This document shows positions 57,726 to 64,000 of a DNA stretch of 64,000 nucleotides, one piece after another. The notes beneath the pieces were generated by a model. That model was given only the letters and a program-made list of their open reading frames with translations. It was not told the origin of the DNA and ran no database searches. A program made the position numbers and the translations under genes. Origin of the DNA: Rhizobium oryzihabitans (GTDB taxonomy: Bacteria > Pseudomonadota > Alphaproteobacteria > Rhizobiales > Rhizobiaceae); assembly GCF_010669145.1 (NCBI RefSeq), contig NZ_CP048632.1, positions 2,108,001-2,172,000 of the forward strand, read 5' to 3'. How positions within the stretch are numbered: the stretch's first letter is position 1; each line of letters begins with the position of its first letter.

Positions 57726-58354
57726 CTATTCCCAAATATCGATGCGAATATCGGCGGGGCGGGTGTTCTCGATTACCCTTTTTCCGTTGGGAAGATCGTT
57801 TTCAAAAAGTTTGGCGTGGATCGCAGCCGCATCGAGACCGTAACCCTGCCATCTGTTCCGCAGCCTCTCTTCGAGCACCGCGACGGACGGGCCAACGAAG
57901 ATGGTGAGGTCAAAGCTGTCGGAAAGCGTGGTCCAGGGCGCTTCATTCAGCAGGAGATAATTGCCTTCGGCAAGGACAAAGCGTGTCTCTGGCGGGATAG
58001 CACGGGCGGAGGCGATGGCAATTTCGCGGGAACGGTCAAAAACCGGAACAAGCACCTCCTGTCCGCCCTTGCGAACGGCGGAGACGATATCGAGGAAACC
58101 ACGCACATCGAAGGTTTCGGGAGCGCCCTTTCGCGGCAGCAGCCCCCGCTCTTCGAGAATGCCATTGTCCATATGAAAGCCATCCATCGGCAGGACGGCA
58201 GCCGTTTCGCTCCGCGCCAGCAGAGCGTCGCAGAGCGCATCCGCCAGCGTGGATTTGCCGGCCCCAGGGGACCGGCAATGGCGATGATGAAACGGGATTG
58301 GCCCTCTGCCCGCCGAAGAACGTCTTCGACGATCGTCTCAAGCTTCAGCGTCAT
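57726..58354 (-). pseudogene. frcK: FrcK-like kinase (P-loop nucleoside/pantothenate kinase type), frameshifted
   Basis: The fourth gene of the frc locus, interrupted by a one-base loss. It starts at 58354 (MTLKLETIVEDVLRRAEGQS), overlapping frcA by four bases, and reads to FIIAIAGPLG. There the frame fails: with one more G in the run at 58267-58270 the text becomes GPPGAGKSTLADAL, a normal Walker A. The rest continues in the other frame as MDGFHMDNGILEERGLL to IRIDIWE. The restored product would be 209 residues. FrcK is a kinase of unproven substrate in fructose-transport operons. It may be an assembly error. Confidence 0.88.
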
Positions 58355-59133
58355 GCGGCAAGCGTTTCCTTTGGCGCTTCCTTGGCGCCGGTCATGAAGG
58401 CAACGGCGTCGGACATGGTGTAATCCTTCGGATTGATGACGCACAGGCGCTTGCCCAGCCGGTGGATATGGATGCGATCCGCAACCTCGAAAACATGCGG
58501 CATGTTGTGCGAGATGAGAACGATCGGCAACCCGCGCGAGCGCACATCCAGAATAAGCTCCAGAACGCGGCGGCTTTCCTTGACGCCGAGTGCTGCGGTC
58601 GGCTCGTCGAGGATGACGACCTTGGAACCAAAGGCGGCCGCGCGCGCCACGGCGACACCCTGACGCTGGCCACCGGACAGGGTTTCCACCGCCTGATTGA
58701 TGTTCTGGATCGTCATCAGGCCGAGTTCCGACAGTTTCTCGCGGGCGAATTTTTCCATGGCCGGTCGGTCCAGCGCCCGAAACAGGCTTCCCTGAATTCC
58801 GGGTTTTCGGATTTCCCGGCCGAGGAACATATTGTCGGCTATGGAAAGCGCCGGTGAGAGCGCGAGGTTCTGATAGACGGTCTCGATGCCAGCCTTGCGC
58901 GCCTCGATCGGCGAGCGGAATTGGACGGGCTGGCCCTCCAGTCGGATTTCCCCTTCATCGGGTGTCACCGCGCCGGAAATCGCCTTGATGAGAGAGGATT
59001 TGCCGGCGCCGTTATCGCCGATCACCGCCAGGATTTCGCCCGGATAGAGATCGAAATCGGCATGGTCGAGAGCGGTCACGCGACCATAACGCTTGACGAG
59101 ATTGCGTGCTGTGAGAATGGGTTCTTTTGCCAT
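58351..59133 (-). CDS. frcA: Fructose ABC transporter, ATP-binding protein FrcA
   Basis: A 260-residue single-domain ABC ATPase. Walker A is GDNGAGKSSLIKA, the signature LSGGQRQGVAVARA, Walker B VVILDEPTAAL and the H-loop LISHNMP. The short form with one nucleotide-binding domain is typical of FrcA, unlike the double-domain RbsA/MglA. Its ATG shares one base with the frcC stop, and its stop overlaps frcK. It energises uptake of fructose, and in S. meliloti also mannose and ribose. Confidence 0.94.
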   Translation of the reverse strand: MAKEPILTARNLVKRYGRVTALDHADFDLYPGEILAVIGDNGAGKSSLIKAISGAVTPDEGEIRLEGQPVQFRSPIEARKAGIETVYQNLALSPALSIADNMFLGREIRKPGIQGSLFRALDRPAMEKFAREKLSELGLMTIQNINQAVETLSGGQRQGVAVARAAAFGSKVVILDEPTAALGVKESRRVLELILDVRSRGLPIVLISHNMPHVFEVADRIHIHRLGKRLCVINPKDYTMSDAVAFMTGAKEAPKETLAA

Positions 59134-60215
59134 CAGCCTGCTACCTTTCTGATCCACTGGTCGATTGCGACAGCCATGATGATGAGGACGCCGATCAACA
59201 GATAGGTCCATTGCGGGTCTGTTCCGATAAGCCGGAGGCCGAGCGAGAAGACGCCGACGATCAGGGCGCCGAAAATCATGCCCATGATGGAGCCGCGCCC
59301 ACCGAACAGCGACAGGCCGCCGATAACCACCGCAGTGATGGATTCGATATTGGCAAATTGACCGGCTGTCGGCGAAACCGAACCGATACGGCCGATGAGG
59401 GCCCAGCCAGCGAAGGCGCAGATGAGACCGGAGAGCGTGTAAACCGTCGTCAGCATGCGCTTGACGTTGACGCCGGCAAGTTCGGCGGCATCCGGATCGT
59501 CACCCACCGCATAAAGATGACGGCCCCAGGCGGTTCGGTTGAGCACATACCAGAGCAAGGCGACGAGCAGAACCATGGCTATGACGCCATAGGTGAAGAC
59601 CGCATTGCCAAAACGGATATTGGCGCCGAAGAATTGCAGGATCGGCGCCTGCTGGGCGATGTCCTGGGCGCGGATCGTCTCATTGGCGGAGTAGAGGAAG
59701 TTGGTCGCCAGGACGATCTGCCACATGCCGAGCGTGACGATGAAAGGCGGCAGCCGCATGCGCGAAACCAGGATGCCGTTGATGAAACCGCAGAATGCGC
59801 CAACGGCAAGGCCGCAGAGAATGGCAAGCTCCGCCGGCAAACCGTAGCGGAAGGTGAACTGCCCCATGACGACGGAGGACAGAACCATGATCGCACCGAC
59901 CGAGAGATCGATACCCGCCGTCAGGATGACCAGCGACTGCGCCGCGCCGACGATGCCGACGATCGCCACCTGCTGCAGGATGAGGGTCAGCGAAAAGGCC
60001 GAAAAGAACTTGCCGCCGAGGAGCAGGCCGAAAACAGTCAGCGACAGCACCAGAACGATAAGCGGCACGGCGGCCGGGCTGGAATGGAGAAAATGCTGAA
60101 ATTTTTCCAGCGTACTCTTGTCATGCGTGTCGAAAGCGGCGACCTGCGTCGAACTTTCCGAGAGCACTTTTTCGAATTCATTATGCGGCTGAGCCCGCAC
60201 CGGCTGATCGCTCAT
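59133..60215 (-). CDS. frcC: Fructose ABC transporter, permease FrcC
   Basis: A 360-residue membrane protein of the sugar branched-chain (BPD_transp_2) permease family. A hydrophilic N-terminal tail of about 50 residues precedes roughly ten membrane segments. Family stretches are QSLVILTAGIDLSVGAIMVLS, GFINGILVSRMRLPPFIVTLG and NVKRMLTTVYTLSGLICAFAG. ATG 60215 has GGGAGGAAAA. It sits between frcB and frcA and forms the pore with a second copy of itself. Confidence 0.94.
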   Translation of the reverse strand: MSDQPVRAQPHNEFEKVLSESSTQVAAFDTHDKSTLEKFQHFLHSSPAAVPLIVLVLSLTVFGLLLGGKFFSAFSLTLILQQVAIVGIVGAAQSLVILTAGIDLSVGAIMVLSSVVMGQFTFRYGLPAELAILCGLAVGAFCGFINGILVSRMRLPPFIVTLGMWQIVLATNFLYSANETIRAQDIAQQAPILQFFGANIRFGNAVFTYGVIAMVLLVALLWYVLNRTAWGRHLYAVGDDPDAAELAGVNVKRMLTTVYTLSGLICAFAGWALIGRIGSVSPTAGQFANIESITAVVIGGLSLFGGRGSIMGMIFGALIVGVFSLGLRLIGTDPQWTYLLIGVLIIMAVAIDQWIRKVAG

Positions 60216-60396
60216 GGATTTTCCTCCCGATCGCTCCATCGCATCGGCCCCGAAACGGGAAACTGTCTCCAAAGAGAATGATGCGTAGATTCAAAGTGTT
60301 GTGAGGCAGCCTCTGTCATCCCTTCAGGATGCGGCATGCCCGTTTGTTCCTTTGTCCGATCCCCCGGATCGTGCCTGAAATCATTCTGGGTCCAAG

Positions 60397-60420
60397 GGCG
60401 GGGCAAAGATTGCCCCCGCG
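60397..60420 (-). other. Hairpin between frcB and frcC
   Basis: On the minus strand GCGGGGGCAA and TTGCCCCGC form a stem with a three-base loop, about 20 bp after the frcB stop. No good T-run follows. Hairpins here often protect the binding-protein mRNA and lower the permease level. That role is inferred. Confidence 0.5.
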
Positions 60421-60438
60421 GGTTTCAACGGCGAGGCA

Positions 60439-61461
60439 TCAGCCCCAGCACTTGTTGAGACCTTCCTTCGTGTCGATGGAATCGAGGCCCTTGACCGGCT
60501 TGTCGGTCACCAGCGTCACGCCGGTATCGACGAAGTTCTTGCCTTCGGTTGGCTTCGGCTTTTCACCCGTATCGGCGAACTTCTTGACGGCTTCCACGCC
60601 GAGCGCCGCCATCAGCAGCGGATATTGCTGCGAGGTCGCGCCGATCACGCCTTCAGCAACGTTCTTGACACCCGGGCAACCGCCATCAACGGACACGATC
60701 AGCACGTCCTTTTCACGACCGACCGCTTTCAGCGCCTCGTAAGCACCGGCAGCTGCGGGCTCATTGATGGTGTGAACGACGTTGATGGTCGGATCCTTCT
60801 GCAGGAGGTTTTCCATGGCCGCACGGCCACCTTCCTCGTTGCCATTGGTGACGTCATGGCCAACGATGCGGGGATCGTTCTCATCGCCGATCTTGTTGAT
60901 GTCCTTCACATCAATGCCAAAGCCCTTCATGAAGCCCTGATTGCGCAGCACATCCACAGTCGGCTGGGAGGGGGTGAGGTTGAGGAAGGCGATTTTCGCG
61001 TCCTTGGCCTTGTCGCCGAGGGTGCCGGCCGCCCATTTGCCGATCAGTTCACCGGCCAGAAGATTGTCGGTGGCGAAAGTGGAATCGGCGGCATCTACGG
61101 GCTCCAGAGGTGTATCGAGAGCGATGACCAGAAGACCGGCGTCACGCGCCTTCTGCACGGCCGGAACGATGCCCTTGGTGTCGGATGCGGTGATCAGGAT
61201 ACCCTTGGCGCCATCGGCGATGCAGGTCTCGATGGCAGCAACCTGGCTTTCGGAATCACCGTCGATCTTGCCGGCATAGGATTTCAGCGTCACGCCGAGT
61301 TCTTTAGCCTTGGCGGTCGCACCTTCCTTCATCTTGACGAAAAAGGGATTGGTATCTGTTTTGGTGATGAGGCACACCGACGTATCGGCGGCGGACGCGA
61401 CGGAAGCGAAAGAAACGCCAAGCGCAAGCGCGCCCAGAAGAGCGGAAACAGTGGTCTTCAT
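60439..61461 (-). CDS. frcB: Fructose ABC transporter, periplasmic binding protein FrcB
   Basis: A 340-residue periplasmic sugar-binding protein of the ribose/galactose-binding type. A signal peptide ([20 protein letters not shown], cut near ASAAD) is followed by [41 protein letters not shown] and [18 protein letters not shown] 61461 has GGGAGGAT. It is the first and probably most abundant product of the frcBCAK operon. Confidence 0.94.
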   Translation of the reverse strand: MKTTVSALLGALALGVSFASVASAADTSVCLITKTDTNPFFVKMKEGATAKAKELGVTLKSYAGKIDGDSESQVAAIETCIADGAKGILITASDTKGIVPAVQKARDAGLLVIALDTPLEPVDAADSTFATDNLLAGELIGKWAAGTLGDKAKDAKIAFLNLTPSQPTVDVLRNQGFMKGFGIDVKDINKIGDENDPRIVGHDVTNGNEEGGRAAMENLLQKDPTINVVHTINEPAAAGAYEALKAVGREKDVLIVSVDGGCPGVKNVAEGVIGATSQQYPLLMAALGVEAVKKFADTGEKPKPTEGKNFVDTGVTLVTDKPVKGLDSIDTKEGLNKCWG

Positions 61462-61545
61462 TTGTGATCCTCCCAATGGATATTTAAGCACCGTGACGGT
61501 TACTCGACGATCCGTCTCCTCCGAGAACAGTGACCGTTGGCACAG

Positions 61546-61602
61546 ATGGAACCACCAAAGGAAACGGCTGTCAATAAATAAATCCGATTGAATTATTAAT
61601 TC
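61546..61602 (-). promoter_or_regulatory. frcB promoter with upstream operator-like palindrome
   Basis: On the minus strand TTGACA (61569-61574), 17 bases, TTCCAT (61546-61551) form a likely promoter. Just upstream lies GAATTATTAATTC (61590-61602), a 13-base palindrome. It lies between frcB and the divergent frcR gene, so it is the best candidate FrcR site. Factor assignment is inferred. Confidence 0.55.
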
Positions 61603-61727
61603 GATATGGCATTCTAATATACGGCAGGGAGGAATATCGCCGCGTCGTTTAACGTTGCGATAGCAAGATTGCCATAAAGCCTGCGAGTATCGGTCATGTA
61701 CGGATATGCGGGCGGGAGGATGACATT

Positions 61728-62960
61728 ATGAGACAATCTGTCGAGACGGCGCCGCCAACGCCGCCCACCACCATGGATATGAGCGGCGGCGCCAACCAGA
61801 TCGGGGTGCGCGCCTATAATGAGCGGCTCGTGCTTTCCCTCGTTCGCCGTCATGGCGGATTGTCGAAGGCTGAAATCTCCAGGCTCTGTGGTCTCTCGGC
61901 ACAGACCGTCTCCGTCATCATGCGCTCACTCGAAAAGGATGGTCTTCTCATTCGTGGTGAAAGGCTGCGCGGCAAGGTGGGGCAGCCATCCACACCGATG
62001 CGCCTCAACCCCGACGCCGTGTTCTCTTTCGGCGTCAAGATCGGCCGGCGCAGCGTCGATCTCGTGCTTATGGATTTTGTCGGCCGGATCAGGCTCAAGC
62101 TGCGCAGAACCTATCCCTACCCCATGCCGGAATGGATATTGCCCTTTGTGACAGAGGGCATAACGGAACTCGAAACGAAGCTGTCTCCCGCCGAACGCCA
62201 GAAAATTGCGGGCGTCGGCATCGCCGCGCCATTTGAGTTGTGGAACTGGGCGCAGGAGGTGGGTGCACCGCAAATTGAAATGGAACGGTGGCGGGGCGTC
62301 GATATCCGCTCGGAAATTGCCGAAAATGTCAGCTATCCGGTTTTCCTGCAGAATGATGCCACCAGCGCCTGTGGCGCCGAACTGGTTTTTGGCGCGGGCC
62401 AGAACTATGCGGACTTTCTCTATATCTTTATCGGCTCCTTCATCGGCGGTGGCGTTGTTTTGAATTCGGCGCTGTTTTCCGGAAAGACGGGAACGGCCGG
62501 CGCGATCGGCCCCCTGCCGGTGCAGGGGCAGGATGGTAATACGGTTCAGCTTCTGAAGATCGCGTCGATCTTCGTTCTGGAAAACATGCTGCGCGAAAAG
62601 GACATCGATCCGCGCCCCCTCTGGTTTTCACCCGACGAATGGATCGATTTTGGTGAGCCGCTGGAAAGCTGGATCACCAAAACCGCCGCCGCACTAGCTC
62701 AGGCCGTCATTGCCGCCGCCTCCATCATCGATTTTTCCAGCGTGATCATCGATGGCGGTTTTCCCGGCTGGGTCAGAACCCGAATAGTTGCCGCCACCCG
62801 GCTCGCCCTCAAGCACCACGATCTTCAGGGCGTCACATTGCCGGAGATCATCGAAGGCGTGGTTGGCAGCCAGGCCCGGGCGATCGGGGGAGCAAGCCTA
62901 CCGCTGTTTTCCCGATATCTCATCGATCAGAACGTGCTGTTCAAGGATACGACAGGCTGA
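61728..62960 (+). CDS. frcR: ROK family transcriptional regulator FrcR
   Basis: A 410-residue repressor with an N-terminal winged helix (LSKAEISRLCGLSAQTVSVIMR and DGLLIRG) and a C-terminal ROK sugar-kinase-like domain (IGVGIAAPF-like GVGIAAPFELWNWAQEVG; NDATSACGAELVFG; GSFIGGGVVLN). The usual zinc motif CxCGxxGC after the glycine loop is absent. GGGAGGATGACATT precedes the ATG. It is divergent from frcB, as in S. meliloti, and most likely represses frcBCAK until fructose is present. Confidence 0.9.
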   Translation: MRQSVETAPPTPPTTMDMSGGANQIGVRAYNERLVLSLVRRHGGLSKAEISRLCGLSAQTVSVIMRSLEKDGLLIRGERLRGKVGQPSTPMRLNPDAVFSFGVKIGRRSVDLVLMDFVGRIRLKLRRTYPYPMPEWILPFVTEGITELETKLSPAERQKIAGVGIAAPFELWNWAQEVGAPQIEMERWRGVDIRSEIAENVSYPVFLQNDATSACGAELVFGAGQNYADFLYIFIGSFIGGGVVLNSALFSGKTGTAGAIGPLPVQGQDGNTVQLLKIASIFVLENMLREKDIDPRPLWFSPDEWIDFGEPLESWITKTAAALAQAVIAAASIIDFSSVIIDGGFPGWVRTRIVAATRLALKHHDLQGVTLPEIIEGVVGSQARAIGGASLPLFSRYLIDQNVLFKDTTG

Positions 62961-63011
62961 GGCTTGCGGCTTCGGTGATATTTCACGCAACTCTTTGCCG
63001 GATTCAAGCGT

Positions 63012-64000
63012 TCAATCGCTGGCGGCATGTTCCACGATAGCCGCCAGAAAAGCCGGACCGTATCGTTCGAGCTTGGTGTCTCCCACTCCTGGTATCTGCG
63101 CCATTTCGCGCGCCGAGGCCGGTCTTGCGGCTGCAAGCTCGATAAGCGTCTTATCGTGGAAAATCACATAGGGCGGAACGTTCTGCGCGCGGGCAATTTC
63201 CATGCGCTTCGCACGCAGTGCCTCGAAGAGACTGCGATCGGCCTCCGGCAAAACCGCAGAGGCGGGCTTGCGGGTTGCCTGTTGTCGCGTTGATCGGGGG
63301 GCGGATGGTATCCTCAGCATCAGGGAAGGTTTTTCCCGCAGGAACCGCCTTCCTTCCTCGGAAATAGACAATCCACCGTGACCGGACAGATCGACCTCAA
63401 TCAGGCGCAGCGCAACCATCTGGCGCAGAATGGCTCGCCAGGTGCGGTTGTCATGCTCCTTGCCGATCCCGTAAGTCGTGATGCGGTCATGCCCGAAACT
63501 GGAGATCCGCTCATCCTCCACTCCCAGCAATACGCGGATGACATAGGCCTGACCGAAACGCTCGCCGGTGCGATAAATACAGGAAAGCAGCTTCTGCGCG
63601 GCGATGGCCCCATCAAACAGGTCCGGCGGCTCCGCGCAGGTGTCGCAATTGCCGCATGGCTCACAGCGATCGCCGAAATAGGACAACAGCACCTGCCTGC
63701 GACAACCGGCGGTTTCCGCAAGACCGAGCAGCGCATCGAGCTTCTGGCGCTCCATATATTTACGCTGATCCCCAGCGTCGGACTCTTCGATAAAGCGGTT
63801 ACGCAGGGCAATATCCTCATAACCGTAGAGCATGAGTACCTCTGACGGCAGGCCATCACGGCCGGCGCGGCCGGTTTCCTGATAATAAGCTTCGATGCTG
63901 CCGGGCAGATCAATATGCACAACGAAACGTACATCTGGCTTGTCGATGCCCATGCCGAAGGCAACGGTTGCAACGATGATGACCGCCTCGCCGTGCTGGA
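63012..64000 (-). CDS. recQ: ATP-dependent DNA helicase RecQ, 5' end outside window
   Basis: The last 330 or so residues of RecQ. Helicase motifs V-VI are visible (VATVAFGMGIDKPDVRFVVH; SIEAYYQETGRAGRDGLPSE). The zinc-binding cysteines follow (CRRQVLLSYFGDRCEPCGNCDTC), then the winged-helix domain and an HRDC domain (LFEALRAKRMEIARAQNVPPYVIFHDKTL). It unwinds DNA 3'-5' in recombination repair. The frame is open to the window edge, so the N-terminal helicase part lies beyond 64000. Confidence 0.97.
   Translation of the reverse strand, partial: QHGEAVIIVATVAFGMGIDKPDVRFVVHIDLPGSIEAYYQETGRAGRDGLPSEVLMLYGYEDIALRNRFIEESDAGDQRKYMERQKLDALLGLAETAGCRRQVLLSYFGDRCEPCGNCDTCAEPPDLFDGAIAAQKLLSCIYRTGERFGQAYVIRVLLGVEDERISSFGHDRITTYGIGKEHDNRTWRAILRQMVALRLIEVDLSGHGGLSISEEGRRFLREKPSLMLRIPSAPRSTRQQATRKPASAVLPEADRSLFEALRAKRMEIARAQNVPPYVIFHDKTLIELAAARPASAREMAQIPGVGDTKLERYGPAFLAAIVEHAASD

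Overview
This window looks like a chromosomal segment of an Agrobacterium (Rhizobium radiobacter/A. fabrum group) strain. The reasons are the base composition, the CTTGAC/CTATAT-type promoters, the rhizobial intergenic repeats, two recognisable rhizobial small RNAs, the frcBCAK/frcR fructose locus, and the dnaK-dnaJ / polA / ffs-dnaX / nusA-infB / nrdHIEF gene order. Species assignment is inference. Almost everything is core chromosome: there are no phage, plasmid, IS, CRISPR, rRNA or tRNA genes.

Layout. 1-3.9 kb: the 3' part of dnaK, dnaJ, then slyX and a DUF924 gene on the other strand. 4.0-10.4 kb: a complete tripartite tricarboxylate transporter (tctC-tctB-tctA) downstream of its own DctB/DctD-like two-component system; a twin palindrome lies in front of tctC and a terminator separates tctC from tctBA. 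10.6-15.6 kb: rpmF, a 2H phosphoesterase, polA split by a one-base frameshift, an alpha-r7-type sRNA and a MarR regulator with an operator-like palindrome. 15.9-22.9 kb: M20 peptidase, cspA, an alpha-r14-type sRNA, a YbaK protein, a class A PBP, an ExoY/UppE-like sugar transferase and a membrane-anchored cytochrome c. 23.1-33.1 kb: kdsB, pheA, nudC, a HIT protein, the SRP RNA, dnaX-ebfC-recR with an inserted MOSC gene, a lytic transglycosylase and an MFS exporter. 33.2-43.6 kb: the translation/RNA operon rimP-nusA-ylxR-infB-rbfA-truB, then rpsO and pnp, with leader structures in front of rimP and pnp. 43.7-53.3 kb: rsmC, an AEC transporter, adenosine kinase, an SH3 protein, a D-2-hydroxyacid dehydrogenase, a GNAT/ThiF pair, recF and a lipoprotein esterase. 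53.3-57.6 kb: nrdHIEF (class Ib ribonucleotide reductase) behind a cobalamin riboswitch. 57.7-63.0 kb: the frcBCAK fructose ABC transporter with divergent frcR; frcK carries a one-base frameshift. 63.0-64.0 kb: the 3' part of recQ.

The most interesting content is regulatory: the B12 riboswitch on a B12-independent reductase, two sRNAs with C-rich anti-Shine-Dalgarno loops, a pair of homologous 70-bp terminator-bearing elements (17.3 and 45.9 kb) that I cannot assign, a perfect CtrA site in an apparently gene-free convergent gap, and an NtrC-family activator whose GAFTGA loop reads GAFPGA. The two frameshifts (polA, frcK) both remove one base from a G/C homopolymer, so assembly error must be excluded first.
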